Both the position numbers and the translations under genes were made by a program. DNA of 64,000 nt from CAZKBP01 sp964551015. GTDB lineage: Bacteria; Bacteroidota; Bacteroidia; Cytophagales; Microscillaceae. Positions 42,594-52,211 of the stretch are shown one piece after another; the stretch's first letter is position 1, and the number at the start of each line of letters is the position of its first letter. The stretch lies in contig CAZKBP010000005.1 of the NCBI GenBank assembly GCA_964551015.1, positions 62,001 through 126,000 on the forward strand, read 5' to 3'. The notes under the pieces are model-generated. The model did no database searches. It was given only the letters and a program-made list of their open reading frames with translations, and was not told where the DNA came from.

Positions 42594-44117
42594 TTATTTT
42601 TTATCTACAACTAGCCTTTGTTCACGATTGGCGATTTCCCAGGCCGTATGGAAAATAAGTCGTCCAATTTTTTCCATTTTAGGAAAGTGAATTTTGTCCA
42701 CTGTATCGGTAGGCCGATGATAGTCGGGATGGGTTCCATTAAAATAGAAAATGATCGGGATGTTGTTTTTAGCAAAATTGTAATGGTCAGAGCGATAGTA
42801 GAAGCGATTAGGATCATTCTCATCATTATACTTGTAATCAAGTTTAAGATTGATGTAAGTTTGATTTACCGCCTCACTTAATTCGTGCAAATCAGTAGAA
42901 AGCTTATCCGAGCCAATCAAATACACGTAATTGGGATCATTCGTTTCCTGATAATCTCCACCAATTCTACCCACCATATCAATATTGAGATCAGCCACGG
43001 TATTTTCTAATGGAAAAACGGGATCAATATCCGTGTAATAGCGGGAGCCATAGAGTCCTAATTCTTCGCCCGCCACGGTCATAAAGAGGATACTACGACG
43101 AGGGCCTTTTCCTTCGGCCTTGGCCTGAGTGAAGGCTTCGGCAAGTTCCATCACGGTTACCGTACCAGAGCCGTCATCGTCTGCCCCGTTGTTGATTTCA
43201 TCGCCTCTTGCGCCAATATGATCGTAGTGAGCGGTAATGACCAAAATTTCGTCTTTTTTGTCGCTTCCTTCTAAAAAGCCCAGTACATTTTCAGAACTAA
43301 ACTGGATTTCTTCCTTCATCTCTGCCTTAATTTTCAGAGGCTTTGCCGATTTGAACTTGCCAAAAGCCTCGCGATTGCTCATCAGCAGTTCGGGAGTAGT
43401 ATTGAGCATACGGGCTGCCGCTGAGGGTGAAAGATAAAAAATCACCTGATCTTTACGATTCGCCCCACTAAGTCCTTTGTAAGGTGTTTTTATATATCTT
43501 TCCTCATAAGCTAGTTTATCTTCGTAGCCCTGTTGGTCATCTCCAGTAATGACCATAATCGCGGTGGCTTGGGTTTGCCGTAAAGATTGGAGGGTTTGGG
43601 GCGTATCATCTCCTCCCTTGATAAAGCAGACCAGAGCTTTGCCTTGGAGATTTTCCTGAGGAACCTCTTTCGGGTCAATCGTTCCTCCAAAGATAGCTTC
43701 GGCCTGAAATTCTTCTTGGCGCAGAGAGTTGCCACGTACATAAAAATCTTTAATAAAACGAAACTCATCCTGGCTGGCTTTGATATATACTTCTTCCCAG
43801 CTACGATTTACATAGTTGAATTTTTGGAAGTAGCTATTGCCTTCTTCTGCGGGTACAGGTGCCTGTAGGCCGAGGCTCTCGAAGTGATTAGCGATGTAGC
43901 GAGCGGCTTTTTTCTGGCCGGGTTTTCCAGTGAGGCGACCTTCCATACTATCGGCGGCTACCACGTGTAAGTGCCGAGACAAGTCTTCTTGGGTAATCGT
44001 TTGGGCATATTGCTGAGCCTCTGGGTTGGTCGGTAAGGGGGCTTGTGCCCAGAGGGATGAAAGTGTGGAGCATATGATTACTCCCGTCGAAAGTAAAGAA
44101 ATGATAATTTGTTTCAT
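42594..44117 (-). CDS. Secreted M28 family zinc metallopeptidase
   Basis: From the ATG at 44117 (the longer start at 44138 only precedes the signal peptide) the protein has 507 residues. It has a signal peptide (MKQIIISLLSTGVIICSTLSSLWAQ), an insertion or PA-like region (about 120-270) and the M28 catalytic core. Zinc ligands appear in ITAHYDHIG, NNGADDDGSGTVTVMELA, VAGEELGLYGS, LNIDMVGRIGG and THPDYHRPTD. Enzymes of this type are aminopeptidases acting in the periplasm or outside the cell. The start is preceded by a possible -7 box at 44163. Confidence 0.93.
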   Translation of the reverse strand: MKQIIISLLSTGVIICSTLSSLWAQAPLPTNPEAQQYAQTITQEDLSRHLHVVAADSMEGRLTGKPGQKKAARYIANHFESLGLQAPVPAEEGNSYFQKFNYVNRSWEEVYIKASQDEFRFIKDFYVRGNSLRQEEFQAEAIFGGTIDPKEVPQENLQGKALVCFIKGGDDTPQTLQSLRQTQATAIMVITGDDQQGYEDKLAYEERYIKTPYKGLSGANRKDQVIFYLSPSAAARMLNTTPELLMSNREAFGKFKSAKPLKIKAEMKEEIQFSSENVLGFLEGSDKKDEILVITAHYDHIGARGDEINNGADDDGSGTVTVMELAEAFTQAKAEGKGPRRSILFMTVAGEELGLYGSRYYTDIDPVFPLENTVADLNIDMVGRIGGDYQETNDPNYVYLIGSDKLSTDLHELSEAVNQTYINLKLDYKYNDENDPNRFYYRSDHYNFAKNNIPIIFYFNGTHPDYHRPTDTVDKIHFPKMEKIGRLIFHTAWEIANREQRLVVDKK

Positions 44118-44162
44118 TAAATGATGCTTTTGATACATTTGATAAATTCAATAAGCTAACTA

Positions 44163-44170
44163 CAAATTTA
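44163..44170 (-). promoter_or_regulatory. Candidate -7 box (TAAATTTG) for the M28 gene
   Basis: On the minus strand this is a TAnnTTTG match, 46 nt upstream of the ATG at 44117. No TTG -33 element was found at the usual spacing. Confidence 0.38.
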
Positions 44171-44271
44171 CAATTATTTCTGATTTGAGAGATATCCTGC
44201 TGAGGAACAGCAACAAATAATAGCAGGAAAAAACCAATCTAAAAGGGGGGAGGAAAGGAGAGGGAACCCGT

Positions 44272-44309
44272 GTTGAAAAGAAAGAGAGGCAACCAAACCA
44301 GGCTGCCTC
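44272..44309 (-). terminator. Terminator of the RRM-protein gene
   Basis: On the minus strand a stem GAGGCAGCC/GGTTGCCTC (one mismatch) is followed by the T-rich TCTTTCTTTTC. Confidence 0.65.
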
Positions 44310-44347
44310 TTACGTTACTAGAAAACAAAAGAAGTCAATACTATATA

Positions 44348-44647
44348 TTAATAATATCTATTTTTTCCACCTTTATTTCTAGGTCCACCCTGGCCTTGGC
44401 CGTTCTTTTTAGGATAAGCCTTGCGAACAACCAGCTCGCGTCCCATGAACTCAATGCCGTTAAGTGCGTCGATAGCGTTTTGTCCTTCGTCTTCGTCGTC
44501 CATCTCAACGAAGCCAAAGCCTCTGGATTTTCCGGTTTCCCGATCCATGATGATTTTAACTGAATCTACAGTGCCATACTCACTGAAAGCTAATTCCAAA
44601 TCTTCTTCCTCTGCGGAAAAAGAGATGTTTGATACATAAATGTTCAT
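44348..44647 (-). CDS. Small RRM-type RNA-binding protein
   Basis: This 99-residue protein is a single RNA-recognition motif (residues 1-80). RNP2 is IYVSNI at 3-8 and RNP1 is RGFGFVEM at about 42-49, with the conserved aromatic residues present. A short Gly/Lys/Asn-rich tail (KNGQGQGGPRNKGGKNRYY) follows. Proteins of this kind are common in Bacteroidota and cyanobacteria, bind single-stranded RNA and are often cold-induced. The long upstream region (44648-44982) may therefore hold a regulated leader, but nothing specific is visible in it. Confidence 0.94.
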   Translation of the reverse strand: MNIYVSNISFSAEEEDLELAFSEYGTVDSVKIIMDRETGKSRGFGFVEMDDEDEGQNAIDALNGIEFMGRELVVRKAYPKKNGQGQGGPRNKGGKNRYY

Positions 44648-44982
44648 CTCGAAAATGTGAATAAATAAAATAAATCAATAGACAATGTAAAAATACGTAT
44701 TAGCGTCGATTTATTTTCATGAATACACATTTATTTTCAACTTTTGCTAGAAAATGCTTACAATGCGAAATATAGCACTGTTTGCCTCAAAACTTAAGTT
44801 TTTTTTCAAATGGATTGAATGCCTCATTGATCTATTCGAGAAGAAAAACAACCACGCGAAAAAAGAAGTGTCTTACTTCTACCCCTTCCTAAAGTACTGT
44901 TTATAGAAAAAATGCTTGCATCTAACATGAACTTTACGTACTTTCATCGAAAATATTAAGCTAACCTAAAACCATTCAAAAG
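44648..44982. other. Intergenic region between divergent genes
   Basis: No gene is seen. It presumably contains the promoters of the RRM gene and the secreted-protein gene. The sequence is AT-rich without clear palindromes or exact TAnnTTTG boxes near the starts. Confidence 0.45.
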
Positions 44983-45528
44983 ATGAAACTACTGAGCTAT
45001 TTTTTTATCCTCGCAAGCTATCTGCTGGGCGCTCATCTGAGCTACGCACAAACCAAAAGTGATTACATAGCTTCTCTCAAAAAGTTTGAAGGGGAGTGGT
45101 ATGTGATGAGAGATAAAGTACAATCTGAGGTCTTTAACCCAGAGGAAATGCCAAAGCTAAAGTTCGTGGCCAATATGCAAGCAGATGGAGAAAGCTTGAT
45201 AGGAAAAATGTTTATGCAAACCGAAGATGGAGAGTGGAAGTTAGACAGCGAAGAAACCCATCAGTATGACCCTAAGGCCAACAAGGTGGTCTATCAGGGT
45301 ACACGCCCGAGCGAAGGAGCCTATCACGGAGAAATGCTACTCAGCCCCGATGGGCAAGAGAGAAAGGCGATTGAGTATAATGCGCAGAACCAAAAGATAG
45401 TAGAAGGATCAGTTACCTTTCTTAGCGAGAAAATGATGAAAGCCGAAATCATCCATTTTACAGATAAAGAGGGAAAGGCTTCTGATCAGCCTTTAGGTAA
45501 AAGTACATTTTTTTGGGAGAAGAAATAG
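44983..45528 (+). CDS. Secreted lipocalin-like protein of unknown function
   Basis: The 181-residue protein has a signal peptide (MKLLSYFFILASYLLGAHLSYAQ) and a beta-rich mature part. FEGEWYVMRD at about 34-43 resembles the GxW start of calycin-type barrels, and alternating strands follow (LIGKMFMQTEDGEWKLD, KVVYQGTRPSEGAYHGEMLL, VTFLSEKMMKAEIIHF). DUF1579 or lipocalin-like families are possible homes, but no diagnostic motif is present. It sits alone upstream of a converging YdcF gene. Confidence 0.72.
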   Translation: MKLLSYFFILASYLLGAHLSYAQTKSDYIASLKKFEGEWYVMRDKVQSEVFNPEEMPKLKFVANMQADGESLIGKMFMQTEDGEWKLDSEETHQYDPKANKVVYQGTRPSEGAYHGEMLLSPDGQERKAIEYNAQNQKIVEGSVTFLSEKMMKAEIIHFTDKEGKASDQPLGKSTFFWEKK

Positions 45529-45601
45529 AGATGAATGATAAGTGGTAGGTTGGGAATCGGGAATTCCTGACCTGCCCCCTGTCGCTTATAAGCCCTAACC
45601 C

Positions 45602-46375
45602 TCAACCCAAGTAACCCATCAAGCCATAGACCCAGTAGCCCACTATTTCGTGCACAAGCACAAACCACAAGTAAATTGCGTGCTCATCGGGAATGAAACT
45701 TCCCAAGCCCACACGATCGGCATCAATGGTATAAAATCCTGCACTGAAAGGCTGAGGCTCAAGCCCTACTTGACGAAAACAACCTAAGGCTCTTGGCATA
45801 TGAAAGGCCGACGTGATGAGCAGATAAGCTTGATCGGGAAATTGTTTTTCTAGAATTTCTTTGCTAAAAAGCGCATTCTCTCGTGTATTGCGAGCATTTT
45901 CTTCCAAAATAATATCACTGGCAGGGACTTGACAAAGCCTCAGTACCTGAGCTAACTTTCTGGCCTCACTGACTTGCTTTTCTCCGCTCACGAAAATCGT
46001 AGCACCCGTAATCAAAATTTTTTTAATCTTACCCATTCGGTATAGCTGCAAAGCGTGCATCAAGCGATCGGCTCCCGCATCCAGATAAACCCGATCATCT
46101 GGCGATTTGCGATTGTTGGTAATGCCTGACAAGACAATGCCCACTTCGTAAGTTTGCTCCAAGGCCTCGATTTCTACCGCCGGTGTTTCCCACCATAGCA
46201 ACAATTGATTAATCAAAAAAGGATTACTCAAAACCAGTAGAAGGCCGAAGGCAAGACGGTAAGCCAGCAGTTTTCGCTTGCTATGTTGATGCAGCAAGGC
46301 AAAAATGAGTAGGATAAATACCCACACAATGGGCTTGAGCAAAAAATCCAGCGTTTTGGAGAGGATAAAAAACAT
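45602..46375 (-). CDS. YdcF/ElyC/SanA family membrane protein (DUF218)
   Basis: The 257-residue protein has two N-terminal membrane helices (about 12-28 and 34-58). The DUF218 domain follows: VGIVLSGITNN, DRLMHALQLYRMGKIKKILITGA, SEARKLAQVLRLCQVPASDIILEENARNTRENALFS, YLLITSAFHMPRALGCFRQVGL. In E. coli relatives affect envelope polysaccharide and peptidoglycan maintenance; the reaction is unknown. The overlapping C-terminus is short. Downstream intergenic text near 45545-45600 contains degenerate words (GGTAGGTTGGGA, CTAACCCTCAACCC) of the dispersed repeat type. Confidence 0.85.
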   Translation of the reverse strand: MFFILSKTLDFLLKPIVWVFILLIFALLHQHSKRKLLAYRLAFGLLLVLSNPFLINQLLLWWETPAVEIEALEQTYEVGIVLSGITNNRKSPDDRVYLDAGADRLMHALQLYRMGKIKKILITGATIFVSGEKQVSEARKLAQVLRLCQVPASDIILEENARNTRENALFSKEILEKQFPDQAYLLITSAFHMPRALGCFRQVGLEPQPFSAGFYTIDADRVGLGSFIPDEHAIYLWFVLVHEIVGYWVYGLMGYLG

Positions 46376-46476
46376 AACAAGGCGCAGCTTAGGGTTCAGC
46401 TATGCAAACTAATAGCTTCTGGGGATTTATAAAAATTTTTCTTCGGGTGGCTCCCAAATTCTAGGTCGTTCGAGAA

Positions 46477-46959
46477 GTCTCGAGCTGTAGGATCGTTCTA
46501 CGACGGCGGTTTGAGAAGTCTCCAGCTGTAGNNNNNNNNNNNNNNNNNNNNNNNNNNNNNNNNNNNNNNNNNNNNNNNNNNNNNNNNNNNNNNNNNNNNN
46601 NNNNNNNNNNNNNNNNNNNNNNNNNNNNNNNGTCTCGAGCTGTAGGATCGTTCTACGACGGCGGTTTGAGAAGTCTCCAGCTGTAGGATCGCTCTGCGAC
46701 GGAGATTTGAGAAGTATCCAGCTGTAGAATCGTTCTGCGACGGCGGTTTGAGAAGTCTCGAGCTGTAGAATCGCTCTGCGACGGCGGTTTGAGAAGTATC
46801 GAGCTATAGAATCGCTCTGCGACGGCGGTTTGGGAAGTCTCCAGCTGTAGGAGCGCTCTGCGAAGGCGGTTTGAGAAGCCTCCAGCTGTAGAATCGTTCT
46901 ACGACGGCGGTTTGAGAAGTCTCCAGCTGTAGAATCGCTCTGCGACGAGCGTTGGGGAA
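46477..46959. repeat. 41-bp tandem repeat array (with internal assembly gap)
   Basis: Nine complete 41-bp units and one partial unit are visible: one complete unit at 46477-46517, part of one at 46518-46531, then eight at 46632-46959 in strict 41-nt register. A unit reads like GTCTCCAGCTGTAGAATCG followed by TTCTACGACGGCGGTTTGAGAA. Variation is confined to a few positions. A central palindrome GTAGAA-TCG-TTCTAC occurs in the unit starting at 46878. There are no spacers, so this is not a CRISPR array. The array lies between the YdcF and gcvP genes; the 205-codon frame crossing it is not considered a gene. Confidence 0.93.
46532..46631. other. Assembly gap (100 N) within the 41-bp array
   Basis: Exactly 100 N flanked on both sides by array units. 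The true number of units is therefore unknown. Confidence 0.98.
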
Positions 46960-46964
46960 GTATC

Positions 46965-47000
46965 CTAAAAAGCCCGACGGAAGCAACTCCCGTCGGGCTT
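46965..47000 (-). terminator. Rho-independent terminator of gcvP
   Basis: A perfect 11-bp stem AAGCCCGACGG/CCGTCGGGCTT with a 9-nt loop is followed, on the minus strand, by TTT and a further T, about 72 nt after the gcvP stop. It also forms the border of the tandem array. Confidence 0.9.
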
Positions 47001-47071
47001 AGGTCTATGGAAAGATTTCTAATCACACATTTATTTACCAAAAAAACTAACAGCTAACCAACCATATCTAT

Positions 47072-49984
47072 CTAAGCTGTTTCTTCGGCCATCTGTGTTT
47101 CTTCACCGTATTCGCTCATAGGAATACAGCTACACATGAGGTTACGGTCGCCGTAGGCATTATCTACTTTGGCAACTGAAGGCCAGAATTTATTCAATCT
47201 TAGGTAGGGGAGTGGGTAAGCCGCTTGCTCACGGCTGTAAGGCTTATCCCATTGGTCGGCCATCACCATGAGGGCGGTGTGAGGCGCGTTGACCACCACA
47301 TTATTGTCTGGCTCTGCTTTTCCTTCTTCAATCTCTCGGATTTCCGCACGGATGGCAATCAAAGCATCACAAAAGCGATCTAGCTCTTCTTTGCTTTCGC
47401 TTTCTGTGGGTTCAATCATCATCGTACCGGGTACGGGGAAGGAAACCGTGGGTGCGTGGAAGCCATAGTCCATCAGACGCTTGGCAATATCAGCTACTTC
47501 TACCCCTGCCTTCTTAAAATCACGGCAGTCAATGATAAACTCATGGGCACAGGTTTCGTTGCTACCCGTGTAAAGAGCTGGGTAATGACCTTTCAGGCGA
47601 GCCATGATATAATTGGCGTTCAAAATGGCGATCTTCGTAGCTTCTGTGAGTCCTTCCGCCCCCATCATTGAGATGTAGGCATGTGAAATCGCCAAGATGC
47701 TGGCACTACCGTAAGGCGCCGCCGAAACTGCCGTCGTTTCATTGTCTGAAACGGGTTGTAGGGCGTGGTTAGGCAAGAAGGGGCTTAAATGCGCGGCTAC
47801 ACAAATGGGGCCCATGCCCGGGCCACCGCCACCGTGAGGAATACAAAAAGTTTTGTGCAAATTCAGGTGGCAAACATCCGCGCCAATCATCGCTGGGCTC
47901 GTCAGCCCGACTTGGGCATTCATATTAGCTCCGTCCATGTATACTTGCCCGCCGTGCTCGTGAATGATCTGGCAAATTTCCTGAATGGCTTCTTCAAAAA
48001 CACCGTGCGTAGAAGGGTAAGTAACCATCAAAGCGGCCAAGGCTTGGCTGTGTTTTTCAGCTTTGGCTTTTAGATCTGCCAGGTCAATATTTCCGTGGTC
48101 GTCGCATTTCACGACTACGACTTTCATGCCCGCCATGACCGCACTGGCTGGGTTGGTGCCGTGCGCCGAAGAAGGAATCAGGGCTACATCGCGGTTTTCG
48201 TCGCCTCGGCTGAGGTGATAATTACGAATGGTGAGCAATCCTGCGTATTCTCCCTGCGCTCCGGAGTTGGGTTGCAGAGAAACACCGGGCAAGCCTGTAA
48301 TTTCTCCTAGCCAATTTTCCAAATCTTGAAATAATCCTTGATAAGCTTGTGCTTGCTCCTTGGGCGCGAAAGGATGTAAGCCTCCTAATTCTTTCCAAGT
48401 AACGGGAATCATTTCGGCGGTAGCATTCAATTTCATGGTACAAGACCCCAGCGGAATCATGGAATGCACCAGCGAAAGGTCTTTATTTTCTAATTGCTTT
48501 AAGTAGCGAAGCATCGCGTGTTCGGTGTGATAGCTATGGAAAACCGGATGCGTCATATAATCAGACTGGCGCTGTAGGGCTTGAGGCACATCTAACTGGA
48601 TTCCTTCAGCCATCTGCATCAGGTTAAAATTAATGGGCTGGTGAGAGGCTTGCGCGAAAATATCCATCAATTCGGCTACATCGGCCATGGTCTTGGTTTC
48701 GTCCAGACTCATTCCAATCTGATTATCTTCTAAATAGCGTAAATTAATACCTACCTCTAGGGCTAATTCTTTGATTCGGTTTCGGGTTTCCGTATCTGGC
48801 AATTTCACCCAGAGGGTATCAAAATGATAGCGATTTTGCACTTGGAAGCCTAGCTTGGTAAGACCTATGGCTGTGAGATGAGTGAGGCCGTAGATTTTCT
48901 CGGCGATTTTTTTCAGACCCTTTGGCCCGTGGTATACCCCATAAGCACCGGCCATCACGGCCAGAAGTACCTGAGCGGTACAGATATTAGAAGTAGCTTT
49001 TTCGCGGCGGATATGTTGTTCACGGGTCTGGAGAGCCATGCGGTAGGCTTTATTTCCTTCGGCATCCATCGAGACACCAATGATTCTGCCCGGAATTTGT
49101 CGTTTGTATTCATCTTTAGTAGCAAAGAAGGCCGCGTGCGGTCCACCGTAACCCATGGGAACACCCATTCGCTGGGAAGACCCAACCACGACATCGGCTC
49201 CCATTTCGCCCGGAGGGGTGAGCAAGGTCAAGCTGAGCAAATCGCTAGCCACCGCTACGAGTACCTGTTGTTCTCGGGCCGTCTCGATCAAGGCCGTGTA
49301 GTTATGGAGTTCTCCGTCTGTGGCTGGATACTGGAGGAGCAGGCCGAATAAATCTGGATTAGTCAAATCTACTTCTCTATGATCGCCAATGATGAGATGA
49401 ACGCCCAAGGGAGCTGTGCGTGTTTTGAGTAGCTCAATGGTTTGTGGGTGGCAAAGCTCGGAAACGAAAAAGCTCTGTGCCTTTTTCTTATCCTTCTTGC
49501 GTGAGCCATAGAACATACTCATGGCTTCGGCGGCGGCGGTGGCTTCGTCCAAGAGGGAAGCATTGGCAATGTCCATGCCTGTCAAGTCCATGACCATAGT
49601 CTGGAAGTTGATGAGCATTTCCATTCTTCCTTGCGCGATTTCCGCTTGGTATGGAGTGTAGGCGGTATACCAGCCCGGATTCTCCAGAATATTTCTAAGG
49701 ATGACGTTGGGGGTAGTACAATCGTAATAACCTGTACCGATGTATGATTTAAAGACCTGATTCTGCGCCACCCGCTCTTTAAGTCTTTGTAAATAATTAA
49801 ACTCACTCTGAGCGGGAGGTAGTTGTAGAGCTTGAGCTAGGCGAATCGAGGCAGGAATGGTTTTTTCAATGAGTTCTTCTAGGGAAGAGATACCAATTTT
49901 GTCAAGCATTGCTTGTTGTTCTGCGCCTCGGTTGCTGTTGTGCCGGTCTACAAATTTTTCTTCGTATTTTAAATTAATGGCCAT
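47072..49984 (-). CDS. gcvP: Glycine dehydrogenase (decarboxylating), P-protein of the glycine cleavage system
   Basis: The 970-residue full-length single-chain P-protein has both homologous halves fused. The N-terminal half has [14 protein letters not shown] and [43 protein letters not shown]; the C-terminal half has [35 protein letters not shown] and the PLP-lysine site [21 protein letters not shown]. It decarboxylates glycine and passes the aminomethyl group to the H-protein. gcvH and gcvT are not in the window. The ATG is preceded by AGAGAGGA nine bases upstream, an unusually good Shine-Dalgarno for this kind of genome. Confidence 0.98.
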   Translation of the reverse strand: MAINLKYEEKFVDRHNSNRGAEQQAMLDKIGISSLEELIEKTIPASIRLAQALQLPPAQSEFNYLQRLKERVAQNQVFKSYIGTGYYDCTTPNVILRNILENPGWYTAYTPYQAEIAQGRMEMLINFQTMVMDLTGMDIANASLLDEATAAAEAMSMFYGSRKKDKKKAQSFFVSELCHPQTIELLKTRTAPLGVHLIIGDHREVDLTNPDLFGLLLQYPATDGELHNYTALIETAREQQVLVAVASDLLSLTLLTPPGEMGADVVVGSSQRMGVPMGYGGPHAAFFATKDEYKRQIPGRIIGVSMDAEGNKAYRMALQTREQHIRREKATSNICTAQVLLAVMAGAYGVYHGPKGLKKIAEKIYGLTHLTAIGLTKLGFQVQNRYHFDTLWVKLPDTETRNRIKELALEVGINLRYLEDNQIGMSLDETKTMADVAELMDIFAQASHQPINFNLMQMAEGIQLDVPQALQRQSDYMTHPVFHSYHTEHAMLRYLKQLENKDLSLVHSMIPLGSCTMKLNATAEMIPVTWKELGGLHPFAPKEQAQAYQGLFQDLENWLGEITGLPGVSLQPNSGAQGEYAGLLTIRNYHLSRGDENRDVALIPSSAHGTNPASAVMAGMKVVVVKCDDHGNIDLADLKAKAEKHSQALAALMVTYPSTHGVFEEAIQEICQIIHEHGGQVYMDGANMNAQVGLTSPAMIGADVCHLNLHKTFCIPHGGGGPGMGPICVAAHLSPFLPNHALQPVSDNETTAVSAAPYGSASILAISHAYISMMGAEGLTEATKIAILNANYIMARLKGHYPALYTGSNETCAHEFIIDCRDFKKAGVEVADIAKRLMDYGFHAPTVSFPVPGTMMIEPTESESKEELDRFCDALIAIRAEIREIEEGKAEPDNNVVVNAPHTALMVMADQWDKPYSREQAAYPLPYLRLNKFWPSVAKVDNAYGDRNLMCSCIPMSEYGEETQMAEETA

Positions 49985-50028
49985 GCTAATAATCCTCTCT
50001 TAAGTCGTTAAAAATGGATTGATATCTG

Positions 50029-50036
50029 CAAAAATA
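50029..50036 (-). promoter_or_regulatory. Candidate -7 box (TATTTTTG) for gcvP
   Basis: On the minus strand this is a TAnnTTTG match, 45 nt before the gcvP start. There is no TTG at the usual -33 distance. Confidence 0.38.
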
Positions 50037-50191
50037 CAGTTAATTTTTGATATTTGTTTTCGGGCTTTCAAGTACTTGTGAAAGACTTTTGTTTGGTTGA
50101 CAACTTTACCAAATGTCGGAATTAGGCAATTTCTTTCATTTGAAGAATTGAAAATCTATGATAATATCAAAAATTACTAATTATTCTAGAA

Positions 50192-50785
50192 ATGGACTTA
50201 GAAACCGAAATGTTTCAATCTTTTTCCCTAAAGGCACAAGATCAAATCTGGACGGCCAAACTTCCCAAAAATGTACTGGACGCGGCCATCCATTTTGAAA
50301 ACTTATGGGCACTTCACCCCGAACAATATCATACCGTCAAAATTCATGGCAAGGAAATCCCAACCCCACGCTGGCAGCAAGCCTATGGGGCTAATTACCG
50401 CTACACAGGATCACAGAATAACGCGCTGCCCATCTCTGATGAGTTGAAAATCTATTTACAATGGTGCCAAGAGCAGATTGACCCCAGGTTGAATGCCCTC
50501 TTACTCAATTGGTACGATGCCCAAAAAGCTCACTACATAGGTGCTCATCGGGACGACACTCGAGATTTGATAGAAGGCAGCCCCATTGTTACCATTTCTT
50601 TGGGAGAAGCACGCGTTTTTCGTTTTCGCCCCTGGAAGCAAAAAGGCTATCAAGACATACCCTTGGAACATGGTTCTGTCATTATCATTCCTTGGGAAAC
50701 TAATTTGCGCTGGACGCACGAAGTACCTCACTTTAAAAAATATCGAGCAAAGCGCATCTCTATCACCTTGCGGGCATTCAAGTGA
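50192..50785 (+). CDS. AlkB-like 2-oxoglutarate/Fe(II)-dependent dioxygenase
   Basis: The 197-residue protein has the AlkB family layout: NWYDAQKAHYIGAHRDDTRDL with iron ligands H119 and D121, the third ligand H176 in WTHEVP, and 2-oxoglutarate-binding arginines in KRISITLRAF (R188, R194). The substrate-side motif SPIVTISLGEARVFRFR is also typical. It probably repairs N-alkylated bases by oxidative demethylation, as ALKBH2/3-type enzymes do. It is monocistronic; the intergenic region after it carries degenerate repeat text. Confidence 0.93.
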   Translation: MDLETEMFQSFSLKAQDQIWTAKLPKNVLDAAIHFENLWALHPEQYHTVKIHGKEIPTPRWQQAYGANYRYTGSQNNALPISDELKIYLQWCQEQIDPRLNALLLNWYDAQKAHYIGAHRDDTRDLIEGSPIVTISLGEARVFRFRPWKQKGYQDIPLEHGSVIIIPWETNLRWTHEVPHFKKYRAKRISITLRAFK

Positions 50786-50941
50786 GGGGCAGGTGGCACG
50801 AAGCAAGGTCGGGAATTTGTATTTTTTCCATTCTTTGATTTTTTCTTGGACATTGACTTTTAACTTTGTGTACTCAACTCATTTGAGGCCAAGGCAAGTG
50901 ACAAATCTGAAATCTACAACTTCCTAACCCGCAGCTAATCT

Positions 50942-51931
50942 ATGAAACACGTACTCAATCATTTATTTGAACATAAGACACTTTCTAAGGAAGAAGCGAC
51001 CGATATCTTAAAAAATATCGCGCAGGGAGCCTACAATCCCTCCCAGATCGCGGCTTTTTTGACCGTTTTTATCATGCGGAGTATTACCGTGGACGAGCTG
51101 GAGGGCTTTCGCGACGCGATGCTAGAGCTTTGTATTCCCGTGGATTTGGCGGATTACGAACCCATTGACCTCTGTGGCACGGGAGGAGATGGCAAAAATA
51201 CATTTAACGTTTCTACTTTGGCTTCTTTTGTGGTTGCTGGAAGTGGGGTGAAAGTAGCCAAACACGGGAATCACGGGGTTTCTTCGGTGTCGGGTTCTTC
51301 TACGGTTTTAGAATATTTAGGAGCCAAATTTACCAATGATACGGATATATTGAAGCGAAAAATAGATCAGTCGGGCATCTGTTTTTTGCACGCGCCCTTG
51401 TTTCATCCGGCGATGAAAAACGTGGCTCCCATTCGCAAAGAACTGGGCGTGAAAACTTTCTTCAATATGCTCGGGCCGATGGTGAATCCTGCTTTTCCCA
51501 AAAACCAACTCGTGGGCGTATTTAGCCTGGAGCTAGCCAGGCTATACAATTATTTATACCAAAAAACAGACAAGAAATTTATTATTTTACATTCTTTGGA
51601 TGGTTATGATGAAATTTCCCTCACAGGACAGTTCAAAACCTTGGGACGGAAAGAAGAAAATCTCTTAGAACCTCAGGATTTGGGAATGGAAAATCATGCA
51701 CCCGAAGCTTTGTTTGGAGGAGATACCATTGAAGCATCCGCCAAAATTTTTACCCAAATTTTGGACGGAGCAGGGAGTGCCGCGCAAAATGATGTGGTGA
51801 TCGCCAACGCCGGAATGGCTATTCATTGCGCTCAGCCAGAAAAAAGCCTAGAAGACAGCATTGCTCAGGCGAGAGAAACGCTTATTTCTGGACGAGCGAA
51901 AGAATCTTTTAAATTATTTTTAGAAAATTAA
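50942..51931 (+). CDS. trpD: Anthranilate phosphoribosyltransferase
   Basis: The 329-residue protein has the family motifs in order: LCGTGGDGKNTFNVST (phosphate binding, residues 78-92), VAKHGNHGVSSVSGSSTVLEYLG (K107 on), and the PRPP/Mg site DGYDEISLTG. It converts anthranilate and PRPP to phosphoribosyl-anthranilate in tryptophan synthesis. No other trp gene is next to it, which is unusual because Bacteroidota commonly cluster them (trpE, G, D, C, F, B, A). The upstream region has no visible attenuator. Confidence 0.97.
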   Translation: MKHVLNHLFEHKTLSKEEATDILKNIAQGAYNPSQIAAFLTVFIMRSITVDELEGFRDAMLELCIPVDLADYEPIDLCGTGGDGKNTFNVSTLASFVVAGSGVKVAKHGNHGVSSVSGSSTVLEYLGAKFTNDTDILKRKIDQSGICFLHAPLFHPAMKNVAPIRKELGVKTFFNMLGPMVNPAFPKNQLVGVFSLELARLYNYLYQKTDKKFIILHSLDGYDEISLTGQFKTLGRKEENLLEPQDLGMENHAPEALFGGDTIEASAKIFTQILDGAGSAAQNDVVIANAGMAIHCAQPEKSLEDSIAQARETLISGRAKESFKLFLEN

Positions 51932-52012
51932 TCCTGGCGGGTGACTTTTGAGGGGCGAAACGTCTGTTAGATAGCTGAACAATATATCTACCTGTTCGGC
52001 ACAAATTCGTCA

Positions 52013-52195
52013 ATGAACCCAAATTTGAACCAGAAATTAAAGGAGAATATTCGTAAAAGTCGCGAACTTGTCGGGATAAACCGCAGGCTTCGCGCCGAAG
52101 CCAAGAAAACTTACGATAAAATTCAGGAAATAATCCGTCGTAAAGCCCATAAACGAACGCCAATTAGTAGTGGAGAACAGGAAGAAGAAGAATAA
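52013..52195 (+). CDS. Small basic protein of unknown function, upstream of macrodomain gene
   Basis: No family is recognised. The 60-codon frame (ATG at 52013) encodes a soluble, strongly basic helical peptide (LKENIRKSRELVGINRRLRAEAKKTYDKIQEIIRRKAHKR) with an acidic tail ending GEQEEEE. It ends 17 nt before the macrodomain start, and the two lie on the same strand. That close spacing and the regular charge pattern support a real two-gene unit, but a chance frame cannot be excluded. Confidence 0.45.
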   Translation: MNPNLNQKLKENIRKSRELVGINRRLRAEAKKTYDKIQEIIRRKAHKRTPISSGEQEEEE

Positions 52196-52211
52196 CAACC
52201 CGTAGATTTAA

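Noticed and set aside
46632..46959. CRISPR array
   Set aside because: The whole 41-bp unit repeats without unique spacers and no cas genes are present.
46427..47041. A long minus-strand frame across the 41-bp repeats and the N run
   Set aside because: It is open only because the repeat lacks stops in this frame. It contains the assembly gap and has low-complexity Ser/Arg text with no domain.
49985..50191. Glycine riboswitch upstream of gcvP
   Set aside because: The region is short and AT-rich and lacks the paired aptamer motifs expected of glycine riboswitches; only a good Shine-Dalgarno and a -7 box are seen.
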